From Zizania palustris (taxonomy: Eukaryota > Streptophyta > Magnoliopsida > Poales > Poaceae), in contig JAAALK010000082.1 of assembly GCA_019279435.1 (NCBI GenBank), positions 22,911,034 to 22,975,033 of the forward strand: a stretch of DNA of 64,000 nt. Reading direction: 5' to 3'. Below the pieces are notes generated by a model. That model saw nothing but the letters and a program-made list of their open reading frames with translations, was not told where the DNA came from and ran no database searches. This document shows, in pieces, positions 1 to 11,272 of this stretch (position 1 is the stretch's first letter; every line of letters starts with the position of its first letter). A program made the position numbers and the translations under genes.

Positions 1-35
1 TTGTAATTACACCATACTTATTTTTCTTTTTGCAG

Positions 36-905
36 CAATTTGTTCTTGCTAGAGCGGCGACGACTTCCAACGAGCTTGAATTTAATCGGCTCAAAAGGAA
101 GGTTACAGCACTCCAGGAAACTCTTAAGGGCTCGGAATACAAACCCCTGCAATTGGAGGAAAAACTGCTCGGAGAGCAGAGAGCAAAGGCCATTACAGAG
201 GAGGCACTTCGAACGAAGCAGCATGCTCAAGCTGGCCAGACTTCTTCAATTAAGGAGCTTCAAGTGCAGCGGTTGGTGCTCAGAGCTGAAGTCGATAAGT
301 TTTGAGAAGCGGAGGTGACTTTCAGGGCCGAACTTGTGCGGCTCCGAGAAGCGCTCCAACAAGCGTTGTCTCAGAATAATTATTTGATGATGAAGACAGT
401 CGAGTTTTCCACCATCGCCACCGATATGACAAGGGCCGAGGCGAAGCATAAAGAGGTGGCTGATCAAACCATGGACACCCTCCGGGTTGTTTTGGAATAT
501 TTTGGAACATTCTGCCCATCATCCTCAGCTGCGATTGATGAACCTCTTGGCCGTAAGCTCAAGATGATCCAGACAGCGACCAAGATGATGAAGGGCTCTG
601 GTACTCTCTATGGAGAAATCTCCGGACAAGTAGCCAGGATTGAAGTCCTTCGTCACCTCGAAGCCGTTGGGGTATACATTGCTCCTATGAAGGGTTCGAC
701 ACCTGCAGGCTTTGCTGACGAAGGCTTGTTGCAACCGTCGCTAGACGTCGCCTTAGCTTGGGAAGCTTTCCGAGCAACCTGGAAAGTAGATAGAGAAGCT
801 ATGGCCAAGGCGTGGATCGACGAAGCCCGTCGGCAGAGGCAAGCCCAGATGAGGCCTCCGGCTCCACCTCCGCCAATTGCTGCACCTCCTGACCCGAAGG
901 TCTAG
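36..905 (+). pseudogene. aORF-like coiled-coil protein, antisense to element H
   Basis: An open frame of about 290 codons begins just after a pyrimidine-rich AG acceptor ending at 35 and has a single TGA at 303-305, so the 5' exon lies outside the window. Residues 1-125 or so are rich in Glu, Lys, Gln and Leu and look coiled-coil. The C-terminus is proline-rich (PPAPPPPIAAPPDP). It lies opposite in strand to the H genes and downstream of pol. This matches the position of antisense additional ORFs (aORF) known in Tat elements such as RIRE2 and Grande, whose products have unknown function. That assignment rests on position and style. A passenger gene fragment is the alternative. Confidence 0.5.
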
Positions 906-1790
906 CTTCTTAGGGCGCTTTTTCCATGTAAAAAGACTTTGTAATGTTCTGTCTGCTTCAATGAATGAAAAGTCTTTGTTTGGATGTTTGTTTTTAGGTT
1001 TTGCCGCATGTTTCGGATTTTGATCTCAAAGTATTAGAACTTGACGAAGGGCTTTGCTAACAGTGGGCTATTCTTGAAAGCTTAAGGCCTTATAGGCGCC
1101 CACGATTTTCTGTTCCTAAGGGGGAGCATGGAGAGATAGCACCCAATGTTTGTAGTGAAGTCCTCTCTTACATAAAAGAAGAAGATAAAGTAATAATGTC
1201 TTCATCTTCGGAGTATGTAGATTGGTCTAATTCGGAGCATCAAGTCGAGAATCTGGCGGAGGTTAACTCCGAACGGCTTCTAACTTGGGGCGAACTTTAG
1301 GAAGAGTAGAGAGTCTAGAGAGCTTCGCAAAAGGGCAATCGAACTCGAAAAAAAAGGAAGGTTTTAAGAACTCCAGGCTCAGAAGACCGAGCTAGTCCCG
1401 GAGGTAGCTCTAGGGGTCAGAGAGGTCTCCGCTTTTCCTGATTGTGATGTTTTGTAATGTGATTTAACCAAGAAATATAATTTGTTTGAGAAGCATCATT
1501 TAATTGTTCCTTATTCCCCTACCCCTCTTAGTGGGTGGGGGTCGTATGCAATGCAATAGGGTCGGTCGTGCACAACTCCCGACATATTAAAGACAAGGCT
1601 TCGGAAATAGTACTTGATAACCACGAACTCAACTTTTTCATAGAGTTTTTCGAACTATATGTTCGTATCATAATATCTTACCTAATAGAGGTAGTTTAGG
1701 CGACACATCGAACTAATGGTTTGGTGCCTGAAAAGATAGTCGCTATAGACTTCACAAGGTGCTTTTAACTTATAATATAGAGCTCTGAAA
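906..1790. other. Non-coding 3' region of element H
   Basis: No open frame longer than about 60 codons and no recognisable domain. Short A/G-rich stretches occur near 1340-1400 and 1470-1500. Probably 3' untranslated or intergenic sequence of H between the antisense ORF and the tandem repeats. Confidence 0.5.
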
Positions 1791-2500
1791 TTGGTCGCTT
1801 AGGACTCTTGATGGGGTTCATTTGGCCGGGGCCTTGAAACCTCATAATATGGTCACCTTCGACTCTTTTTCAGATGCTTCGAACCCGGAGGATCGGAATC
1901 TGTTTGTTTATAGTCCTTAGACTCTTCTACAGATGCTATCAAGCCGGTGGCTCGAAATCCGTAGGTTTTGGCCACCTTCGTCTCTTTAACGGATGCTCCG
2001 AACCAGTGGTTTGAACTCCATGACTTTATAGTCCTTAGACTCTTCTATGGATGCTTTCAAGCCAGTGGCTCAGAATCCATAGGTTTTGGCCACCTTCGGC
2101 ACTTTAACGGATGCTCTGAACCAATGGTTTGAACTCCGTGATTTTATAGTCCTTAGACTCTTCTACGGATGCTTTCAAGACGGTGGCTCAGAATCCGTAG
2201 GTTTTGGCCACCTTCGGCTCTTTAACGGATGCTCCGAACCAATGGTTTGAACTCTGTGATTTTATAGTCCTTAGACTCTTCTACGGATGCTTTCAAGCCA
2301 GTGGCTCAGAATCCATAGGTTTTGGCCACCTTCGGCTCTTGTACGGATGTTCTGAACCAGTGGTTCCAACTCTGTGATTTTATAGTCCTTAAACTCTTCT
2401 ACAGATGAGTTCAAGCCGGTGGCTCAGAATCCTTAGGTTTTGGCCACCTTCGTCTCTTTTATGGAAGCTTTGAACCAGTGGTTCAAAGGCCGTTTATTGG
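1791..2500. repeat. 118-bp tandem repeat in the H 3' region
   Basis: The word TATAGTCCTTA recurs at 1909, 2027, 2145, 2263 and 2381, giving exact 118-bp spacing and about five copies, with a degenerate sixth copy upstream. Each 118-bp unit consists of two related halves of about 59 bp, one with CTTCTACGGATGCTTTC and one with CTTTAACGGATGCTCCG. It sits between the pol stop and the antisense ORF. Tat/Ogre elements are known for hypervariable 3' UTRs with tandem repeats that can seed satellites. Confidence 0.9.
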
Positions 2501-2648
2501 GTTCTGATGAAAGATGCTTACCTCCACAAGCATCTCTGTTCCCCTGATGCGTCCACCAGGGTTAGGGAATATTGACGGGTAAGCATATTTCGAACCACAA
2601 GTTTTTATTCATTTAGAAAGGTACTTTACAATTCTTTACAAGGAGCCC

Positions 2649-3297
2649 CTAAGCGTAATAACGTTTAAGGTGCTCAGCATGCCATGCATGTTTTAATTCT
2701 TCTCCTTCTAAATTTTCTAATTTAAAAGATCCAGGCCGCCCTGAGCGTAGGATAATATATGGTCCCTGCCATTTGTTTCCTAATTTCCCTAGAGCAATTA
2801 CACTTTGTAGTACCAAATGACCTAGCCTAAGTTCATTAACTTTTACCTTCGGGTCATACCATGCCTTCATCTGGTCTTGGTACTTTGTCAAATTGGCGAC
2901 AACTTGAAGCCTCGTTTCTTCGGACAAGTCAAGTGAAGTGTTCCTTTCATCTTTAACTTCTGACTTTGTTTTGCAGAGGGATCCACCTTTCAGCTTCGTT
3001 GGAGTCATGGCTTCATCTCTGAACAACAACCTGAATGGGGTAAAACCTGTAGACCTAGCTTGAGTGGTCCGAATGGACCATAAAATCTTAGGAAGATCTT
3101 CGGTCCACAGTCCCTTTGCTAACCCTACAATCCTCTGATTTAAGCCAGACATAATATTTCCATTGGCCCACTCCACGGCTCCGTTGGATTGGGGATGACG
3201 GATAACTGCAAAGCACATTTTAATGCCCAGCCCTTCATAGAATTCTCTAAAAGGTTCGACATCGAATTGGGTGCCATTGTCAATTGTCAACTCTCTA
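2649..3297 (-). pseudogene. H integrase, C-terminal part
   Basis: An open frame of 213 codons starts inside the integrase core at the second catalytic Asp (TIDNGTQFD). It carries the catalytic Glu in SNGAVEWANG, the GPYIILRSG region, and the end LKRYYA. It matches the B integrase closely. The N-terminal part of the enzyme is at 6090-6274 on the other side of CACTA-1, which entered just before the TIDNG motif. After the stop, the sequence still resembles B for some 60 bases (GGGCTCCTTGTAA and an AATAAA), then becomes H-specific. Confidence 0.9.
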
Positions 3298-3311
3298 CAC
3301 TACAAGAAAAC
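3298..3311 (+). repeat. CACTA-1 left terminal inverted repeat
   Basis: CACTACAAGAAAAC. It pairs with 6076-6089, with one mismatch over 14 bp. Confidence 0.92.
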
Positions 3312-3318
3312 AAAATAT

Positions 3319-3480
3319 TTTCGTCGACTAAATTAACTTTCGTCGGCTTTTGGTAAAGCTGACGAAAGAAAACAAACTTCCAATGGCTAGATCGAGCCGA
3401 CGCAAGTTAACCTTAACTTCCGTCAGCTGTACGGGGGCCAACGAAAGAAAACCTTAACTTCCGTCGGCCCACTCCTCAGG
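3319..3480. repeat. CACTA-1 left subterminal repeat block
   Basis: Repeated short words around CTTCCGTCGGC and CTTTCGTCGGC in both orientations. In CACTA elements such subterminal arrays bind the TnpA-like protein. A matching block lies at 5770-6070. Confidence 0.8.
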
Positions 3481-3482
3481 CG

Positions 3483-3975
3483 ATGGAAGATATTTTTTCC
3501 CCAAATCAGCGGCGCGCCCTATTTTCCCCCGGTGCACCTAGGTTTTTCCATACTCCGTCTGTGCCTCGCTGCCGCGTGCCTCCCCACCTTGCCCTCCCAC
3601 CCACCACCCGCCTCTCGCCCACCTCCGCGGTCCGCCGCCTCCCCGCCTCCCCGCCTCCGCACCTCCCCACCGCCACCGCATACATGCTCTTCTCTGAGTT
3701 CTCTCCTAGCCGCTTCAACCCTAGCCATTGTCGCTCTCCACGGCGGAAGCGTTGGCCGGCGTCAAAGGGGTGGTGCTCTACTCCCTCTACACCAACGTAA
3801 GCTTCCTCTCCGGTCTCTGGCAATCTCAATCGTCTCCTGCATGCTCGAGCTCAATCTGTGGCGGCGATGTGGAGTCATTTCAAGCTCGAGCTCAAGGATG
3901 GAATATGTGCACGTCATTTTCTTTACTGTTTCTACATGCATGCGATTCTGTTCACTAGTTAGTTTTGTTGGATAA
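3483..3975 (+). pseudogene. GC-rich captured 5' exon-like region in CACTA-1
   Basis: A strongly GC-rich stretch, unlike the AT-rich flanks, with overlapping open frames in all phases, so no single frame is secure. It includes CTCTACACCAAC|GTAAGC near 3797, which looks like a coding exon followed by a splice donor. The composition resembles a grass 5' UTR or first exon taken up from a host gene. I do not recognise the protein. Confidence 0.45.
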
Positions 3976-4435
3976 AAGTCATAAAACAACCAAACCATGT
4001 AAAAGTGGCCATTTCCTTCTTCTCTTTGAGTTCATGATTCAATTGAGTTCATGATTTATTTTACACTATATATCTTCAATTTATCTAATTTTAATAACTT
4101 ACATAAGTCATGATATACTATTATACTTTACCTTTAGTGCATTTCTATTATCAAAGTTGGTATGTTGCGGCCATTGCAGGTGATAAACTTTTGATAATAT
4201 ACTCAAAAATATTTGCATATGCATTTTTCATTTTGTTTCAAGCTTTATTCTCGTTGATGCTGCTCCATGTACATTGCAGGCATTACATTCATCGGGGCTT
4301 GCTCAAGCTATCACTGCACAAAAAAGGATAACTATAAGCTATCAGTATAATTTTAAAAAACCACTCTGTTTTTTAGGTTATAAAAAATCATTATGAACAT
4401 TCAACATAGCATTTTCTAACTTCCTTATATTGCAG

Positions 4436-4630
4436 TCTGTTAGCAAGGAGCGTCGGGAGTTCCTGAGCCTTGTCAACAAAGAGGTATAGTGCGGACTTGT
4501 GTAGTGGTATTAGTCTACCAATTATTCATGCATCCATCTTTCATTTTGTTGCATTTATGTGGGAAGGTTTAATAGCACCCGGTTGTTGTATACAGATTGA
4601 ATTGTATAACTCTATGCTTGAAAAAGAGTG
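4436..4630 (+). pseudogene. LETM1-like gene fragment captured by CACTA-1
   Basis: Two exon-like blocks separated by a GT-AG intron: 4436-4483, preceded by TATTGCAG and followed by GTATAG, and 4596-about 4630, preceded by TATACAG. Joined in frame they read SVSKERREFLSLVNKE then IELYNSMLEKE. I recognise this as the conserved C-terminal coiled-coil segment of plant LETM1-like proteins, mitochondrial inner-membrane proteins of cation and proton homeostasis. A stop follows two codons later. It is a fragment of about 28 residues and cannot be functional alone. Other exon-like pieces lie near 4276-4328 and 5379-5460 (RELREKELKDLRGDG), which I cannot assign. Confidence 0.65.
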
Positions 4631-5378
4631 CACATAAGGTTTTGTAGAAATCTGACTAAATATGTGATTCCCTTAGTCTCAATGTTGTTCTTTTCTAGGA
4701 CAATGGCAGGAGACCTCACTGGACAATCAAATAAGATACCAATGTTGGTGCTCATTTCTTGAGATGAGTACTCATCTGCTTGTTCTCAATTGAACAGAAA
4801 ATGAGTAGATAAAAATTTACCTAAACTTCAATTGATTTAACAGTGTTTTTAGTGTTGATGGATTATTATCTTATCTAACTCCATTCTTTTAGATAAAGAG
4901 AAAATGCTGGCAATGGTCTTCTTGAGAAGTGTATGTATAGATTCTCATTACTTTTAAATCTAAGTGTGTAATGAATAGCTGATGATTGTTATGCCATGCT
5001 GGAGCTTTTAATAAGTACATATATGTCTAGTACTTTTACCACTTGAACTCATGCGGTAGAATCTCATTTATATGGTCATTGGTGCTTTTGAGATATGTAA
5101 ATATGTAATTACAGGGAGCATCAAATATGATTTATTTAGTTTCAGTTGACAACTTTGACTGATTTGCACATTTTGATGTTTAGTTCTAGATATAGATAAA
5201 ATATATAGCAAGTACCAAGCCGTTGTAATGTATTGTCAAGGGTTGTAAGCTTTAATATCATGCTACCTATTGTCTTATTATGAAATTATGCATTGTTGTG
5301 AGGTTTAGCATCTATATTTGGTAGGAGCCATCAAAAAAATTAATTTATTCATTTGAAGTTTGTACCAGATTCCTCATA

Positions 5379-5624
5379 ATGTGTGAAACGTCTCCTGGGC
5401 TTAGAGAACTGAGGGAGAAGGAGCTGAAAGACCTAAGAGGAGATGGCATAGGGGTTAGGAAATTAGTTGAAAGTTCATTGATTCTATTTTCTGTAGTGAC
5501 TAGATTCATTTACTTCTTTTTCTGTAGTTTAATATTTGGATGTGAAATTTTTTATGCTGGAATGTACTTGAACATGTCATCGGAATGTATTACTATCCAA
5601 TCTTTTTATTTGATAGCAGTTTGA
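5379..5624 (+). pseudogene. Unassigned exon-like segment in CACTA-1
   Basis: An 81-codon open frame. Only its first 25 or so codons (around LRELREKELKDLRGDGIG) look like a charged protein segment. The rest is AT-rich and intron-like. Possibly another captured exon, perhaps from the same donor gene as the upstream LETM1-like piece. I could not confirm this. Confidence 0.3.
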
Positions 5625-5769
5625 TTTATAATAATAATACAGAAATGATTGATTGATATTTGGATGTGAAATCTGTTATGCTGAAGAGTACTTGAACATG
5701 TAATTGGAAATATAAAAAACATTTGAGGATGTAATCGGATAGAATGTACAATATAGAAAAAAGCAAAAA

Positions 5770-6070
5770 AACCATAACTTCCGTCGGCCAAACATTAGCC
5801 GACGGAAGTTATTGGCATGTAACTTCCATCGGCTAATTTTGGCGGACGAAAGTTGTGTTTTTTTTCTGACGTGTAGAATGTCCCACTAACTTCCGTCGGC
5901 CAGGCATGACCGACGGAAGTTAGTTAACTTCTGTCGAAATGCTTCCATCGGCCAAATGCCGACGGAAATTAGCATTTTTCCGACGGAAGTTAGCTAACTT
6001 CTATCGGCGCCCGACGGAAGTTAGCTAACTTTCGTCGAAGCGCTTCCATCAGCCAAATGCCGATGGAAGT
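5770..6070. repeat. CACTA-1 right subterminal repeat block
   Basis: At least eight copies of the word CCGACGGAAGTTA or its complement AACTTCCGTCGGC, several as inverted pairs, for example around 5776-5810 and 5886-5920. Likely transposase-binding region. Confidence 0.85.
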
Positions 6071-6075
6071 TTCTT

Positions 6076-6089
6076 GTTTCCTTGTAGTG
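6076..6089 (-). repeat. CACTA-1 right terminal inverted repeat
   Basis: Complement reads CACTACAAGGAAAC, followed directly by the target duplication CTA. Confidence 0.92.
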
Positions 6090-7654
6090 CTAGGCACTCC
6101 GAACCTGCAAATAATGTTTTGCCAGAAGAATTTCTGCACATTTTTCGAAGTGATAGCTGTTAACGGTTTGGCTTTGACCCATTTAGAAAAGTATTCGATT
6201 GCTACCACTGTGAACTTCAAGCTGCCCTTCACCATTGGTAAGGGGCCGATGAGATCCATTCCCCATCGTGCCATCAGCCATACCAGAGCAATGATTTGAA
6301 GGGGTGTTGGAGGACAATGGCTTCATCTACCCATCCATTGGCACCCTTTACAGGTTCGAACCAATAATTTTGCATCTGCTACAATTGTTGGCCAATAAAG
6401 TCCCCGGTGAAGTATTTTGCCTACTAAAGCCCGAGGGGCTAAGTGGCTACCACACAATCCTTCATGGATCTCTCGAAGTATATCTTGGCCTTCGTGTTTG
6501 CGATATTCATCGGAGTAGAGGAGAACAGACTCTAGATTTATATAGCACTTTGTTAACAAGCATATAATTCTGGACCCTTGACCGTAACCTTTACAATTCT
6601 GGTCCTTCGAGGGGACTTGATTTGTTTTGCAAAAAGTTTAATATTGGGCTCCACCAACTAGTGATTGGTATGCAAAATACTTCTGCGGAGGGTGGCTGAG
6701 GCACCGAAGGGTTGACAAGCTCTTCATGAAAAGCTCCTTCTCGGACATCCAATGCTCCGACAGCAGCCTTCGCTAGGATGTCCGCAAGCTGATTATCTGC
6801 TTGAGGGATGCTCCGGACAGAAATTCCTTTCAATAATGCCTCCGTCTTGCAGATTTCTTCTAAGTACTTCGCAAGGTGTGGATGTCAAGCTAGGAAGCTT
6901 TTATCAACATGCCCTGCATTGACCTGGGAATCTGTTTTGATTATAACCCGAGTGGCACCAAGTGTGCGCGCTTTGCAGAGGTCAAGCAGGATTCCTTTGT
7001 ACTCTACAATATTGTTAGTGGACTTAAAGTTGAGCCTTGCAGAGTACATTGCTTTCTGCCCTGAAAGCGAAATTATCACAGCTCTGGCACCAGCTCCGGA
7101 TGCTTGAAATGCTCTGTCGAAGTATATCGTTCACACTCCTTCGCATGATTCTTATAGAGCCCAAACTGCGGATGGAATCCATTCGCAATAAAGTCAGCCA
7201 TGACTTGAGACTTAATGGCTATTCTTGCGGTGAAGGAAATGCCGAAGGGGGCTAGCTCGACAGCCTATTTTCCAATTCTCCGCGTGGAGTCTTTGCTCTA
7301 GAGCATATCGCCAAGGGATACAATGTAGGGACAATTATATTTTGTGCTAAAAAGTAATGCCTTAGCTTCCGCGAGGCCATTACCAAAGCATATGCGAATT
7401 TCTCGAGCTTGGAGTACCATGTTTTTGCTTCGGACAAGGCTTCTAAAACGAAGTATACTGGGTTCTACACCAGTTTTCCATTGAGCTCTATCTCTCTGAA
7501 AATCACTGTGCTGACTGCAAGACCTGTTGCTACAAGATAGGAGGAGAGTTTCCTCTACAAGAGGCATAGTAAGCGTTGATAAATTCCCAAGGTAGTCCTT
7601 GATTTCATCGGAGCTTTTCTAGCACTCCAGTGTCCAATTGAAACTTTAGGACTC
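6090..7654 (-). pseudogene. H RNase H and integrase N-terminal/core segment
   Basis: Read from 7654 downward, this holds the RT-linked RNase H (SKLEKFAYALVMASRKLRHYF, 7252-7437), the second plant-type RNase H (STNNIVEYKGILLDL, 6885-7079), a linker (6591-6833), the integrase zinc domain (HEGLCGSHLAPRALVGK to CKGCQWMG, 6323-6559) and the integrase core (WGMDLIGPLP to ICRFGVP, 6090-6274). Frames change several times, so it is not translatable. The upstream part is continued at 27293 across copia A, and the downstream part at 3297 across CACTA-1. Confidence 0.9.
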
Positions 7655-10253
7655 TATGGGATCAGAATGGCGACTAGAAGGGGGGTGAATAGGCGCCTCG
7701 ACACTTTCTTTCGAATGTGATGGCCTAGTCAAATCACCAAACGCACCTCTGAAATATTGTAAAATCAATTTTGAATAAGGAAGTACTGAACTGTTCAAAA
7801 CATGACTCAAAAACAGATTTCAAAGCAACTCGAAGTTTGAATAGTCGATCTGTATTGTCGATACTTGAGATTCTGAAATGCAATAGCTATTTCGACAAAT
7901 GGATAGTCGACAACAAGGTATCGATCAATGAATCTCCAACAGGATTCAGAACATCAGTAAATACTCAAAAATTCAGGTTTTCAATTCAGATTCAAAATTG
8001 AAATCTCAAACAACTCAGTCAACAACTTCAATTTACTTTTAGTACTCAACATAAAAGGTCTGAAATTTGTCAATTGTTATTTGGTCCAAACAAAAAAAAC
8101 AATACATCAACACCGTGTTCAACCAACTATTAATTCAACCTGAACCTTCATCTCAAGGGCTAACACTGATCAAACTGATTTCCACTCAAACTTGTAAGCA
8201 TAGTTCAGATATTTACTCAATTTCAGAACAGCAAAACAGTAGTAAACTGAACACAGAGTTCAACCACAAATCTGAACAATTATAGTGAAAACTTGATACT
8301 GAACAGTATAAATTTCACTCAAGGCTGAACACAAATTTCAAACACTCATTCCACTTCTATAGCTAATAGAATTGATATTCTCAGATTGGGATTTCAGAAC
8401 AGCTAATCAGAGATTGCACACAAATATGATGTTTAATGAAATAGTCAATCAACACTGAATTTCTAGCAGCAACCTTCAGCAGCTATATCAACAATTGAAT
8501 AGCAACTGTGAATATCTTAGCACAGAACAATATGATCACCGAAATTGGATCAAACTTTCAAGGTTTAGCAAACTTAGCACAGAACAAATCAGCTTGACAA
8601 TTCAGAACACAAAAACTGAGAACCTGAAAAACTCTTGATGGAAAACAGTGTGGGTTTTAGTTTAAAACTGATTCAGATTGAGAAAATTCAGGAAATCTTT
8701 CATCCATTGAAACAATTAACTAAAACAGTATCATCTACAACATCTAATCAACAAAAAAACATTCAACAGGGGCAAACCTAAGAACTAAACAGATTAATCC
8801 ATTAGGTACTTGAGGTAAACAGTGATTTCAGATAATAGTAAAACTGAACAAAACTAGCTCAATTAGATGTAGATAGATCAACTAGAGCTTTCCTAGAATA
8901 ACCAGTAGATGAAGAACCTTTGAAGTAAACATATCCAAGAGAAACTACAACCAACTATTTCAATTCAACAAACATTTAATCATCAGTAATCATAATAGTA
9001 CACACTATCTCTGATCTAAACTCAAACACTTCACATGAGTAAAGTAATAACAATAGTTTGGAGATTAAACTAGTCAAAAACTCAGATCAACCTTCTAGGC
9101 AATTTTCACATACACAAATCACAGAACCAGATTAGAAGCAAGACTGAACTCATGAACCTGATGAACTGTGATCACTCAAAAACAGAGCCTAAAACATGGT
9201 ATTCTCATGAAAACATAACGAATTCAAGGATCAATCATATTCAACACAGATCATACACATTTCTGGATGAAATCTCACAGAAAAACAATTCAAATCATCA
9301 CAAATTTCCAGAGAAAATGGAAGAGAACTTACTAGTTTACTCGCTGAAAACAAAATGCTCCTTACGCTGAACAGGAATTTCAGCACGGCTTCTGTAGTGC
9401 GTCCAAAAAGGCCTCAAATCACTGTATCAGATCAAGCATTCAACTCACAGAATTTTTCTCTAGTTCTTGATTGAAAAGCTGAGCAAAAAATGTTTGTCTG
9501 TGGGATCAGAATGTCGACTAGAGGGGGGATGAATAGGCGCCTTGACACTTTCTTTCGAAGTGATGGCCTAATCAAATCACCCAACGCACCTCTAAACACA
9601 AATTCAAGTTTCAATTCAAACAGTACAAAGGTTAAGCTCAAACAGATTTAAGAACTCAAAAACAACTTTCTTTCAGGTCTTTAATCAACTAGAATCAATT
9701 CACCCACACAACCAACCAATTCAAGTTTGTAGTAACCAATCAACTTGTCTCAAATTAATCACAAATGAGATTTAATCACTTCTGAAAATTTTCGTATGAT
9801 GAATAGTAAAGTAATGTCAATAAAGTGCATTTGTCATAAACTGAAACAGATTGCCAATTCCAATTTCAAAACAGTTTTAGATCAGGATACAATAATTCAA
9901 AATCCATCCACAAAGCTTGAATCTGAATATTCCAACAAGTAGAGCAATCAATTCAGAATTCTTGAATAGTAATCAGGTTTGTCGTACAGTGAATAGTATT
10001 AGAAAATTTCAGATAGATTTAACACTCAAGATTTGAATCAACTTGAATACCACAAACACAAATTAATTTTAGTTCATAACAAGCTCTGAGATCTAACACT
10101 TCTTGGTGTTGAACAGTAAACACAGCATGCACTAAATCAGGATTAAACCAATTTCTAAACACTATTCACGGTAAGGTTCTTTTTAGGGGAATAACACTTC
10201 TCGATCAGAATTGAAAACAATCTGAAGAAATTGTGAAACAACCTGATGAATAT

Positions 10254-10271
10254 TGTTGGGGGAAAATATCT
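10254..10271 (+). repeat. Stub of the first LTR of gypsy B
   Basis: TGTTGGGGGAAAATATCT, identical to the first 18 bases of the other two LTRs, then an abrupt switch to integrase sequence at a 2-bp CT microhomology. Confidence 0.9.
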
Positions 10272-10982
10272 ATCAATTCGAACAATGTACAGAAATTCTT
10301 CTGGAAGAATATCATTTGCCGGTTCGGAGTGCCTAGACAACTCACAGTTGATAATGGAACACAGTTCGATGCAGAACCTTTCAGGAAGTTTTGCGAAGAT
10401 CTAGGCATTCAGTTATGTTTTGCTGCAGTAAGACATCCTCAGTCTAACGGAGCTGTAGAAAGAGCCAATGGAAATATTTTGTCAGGGCTAAATCGAAGGA
10501 TAGTAGGATTAGCAAAGGGACTGTGGACCGAAGAGCTTCCGAAGATTTTGTGGTCCATTCGGACTACGCAAACAAGGTCCACAGGTTTTACTCCATTCAG
10601 ACTACTATTCGGAGATGAAGCTATGACTCCAACGGATCTCAAAGGAGGATCGTTTCGCAGCACCGAACCGGAAATTGAAGAAGAAAGACAAGCTTCGCTA
10701 GATTTATCAGAAGAAACAAGACTTCGAGCTGTGGCAAATTTATCAAAGTATCATCAGCAAACGAAGGCTTGGTTTGACCCGAAGGTTAAGCTCAATGAAC
10801 TAAGACCGGGTCATCTTGTTCTACGAAGCATTATAGCGCCAGGGAAGTTAGGAAATAAATGGGAAGGTTCATACCTAATTGTTCGTTCAGGACGCCCTGG
10901 CTCTTTCAAATTAGCTAATTTAGAAGGTGAAGAGTTAGCACATACTTGGCATGCGGAGCACCTAAAGCGATACTTCGCATAA
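10272..10982 (+). pseudogene. Gypsy B extra integrase C-terminal fragment
   Basis: Open frame from the integrase core (SNNVQKFFWKNIICRFGVPRQ) through the DNGTQFD and ERANG catalytic motifs to LKRYFA and TAA. Near-identical to 16514-17224. It keeps TGC (Cys) where the full copy has a TGA stop. It has no start of its own and lacks the zinc domain and the first catalytic Asp. Confidence 0.92.
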
Positions 10983-11272
10983 GGGCTCCTTGTAACTCAC
11001 TTGTAATCATCTTCCAAATTAATAAAGCATATGATCATGATAATGCCTTCCCCGCGGCTATTTTCTCTAAGTCTAAAAGACTTTCGAACTTCCTGAGTCA
11101 GTTCTAAGATAGTTCGAAAAGCAATTATCCTAAGACTGATTCGGAGTTTATATCTTCATACATTTCGGAGATGAATTAAAATCCAATAACCCCTATATTT
11201 GGTTATCTTTTCCTTCCGTATACTGCTCTCCTAACATTACAGGTTAAACGGAGAAGCGTATTCGAGGGCTAC

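Larger units (their letters stand above)
3298..6089. mobile_element. CACTA-1, non-autonomous CACTA transposon with captured gene pieces
   Basis: A 2792-bp element starting CACTACAAGAAAAC and ending with the complement of CACTACAAGGAAAC. It is flanked by the 3-bp direct repeat CTA (3295-3297 and 6090-6092), as expected for CACTA elements. It lies in the H integrase gene, and removing it rejoins ICRFGVP to LTIDNG. It encodes no transposase. The interior has a GC-rich exon-like 5' part and short exon-like segments with GT-AG borders, so it looks like a Pack-CACTA. Mobilisation would need transposase from an autonomous relative. Confidence 0.93.

Noticed and set aside
3506..3829. Long minus-strand frames in the GC-rich part of CACTA-1
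   Set aside because: They overlap plus-strand frames in a GC-rich low-stop region, have Arg/Gly-rich random-like composition and no splice or start support.
6057..7255. Plus-strand frames across the H RNase H-integrase piece
   Set aside because: They are antisense shadows of clear minus-strand gypsy domains.
7771..9370. Small plus-strand frames in the A LTR (also at 24875-25666)
   Set aside because: They arise from the A/C-rich, stop-poor repeat words of the LTR; the copies in the two LTRs have frame differences and no codon bias.
10233..10982. The 249-codon frame as a complete integrase-like gene with its own start
   Set aside because: Its first codons come from solo LTR S, the target duplication and the LTR stub; the zinc domain and first catalytic Asp are absent.
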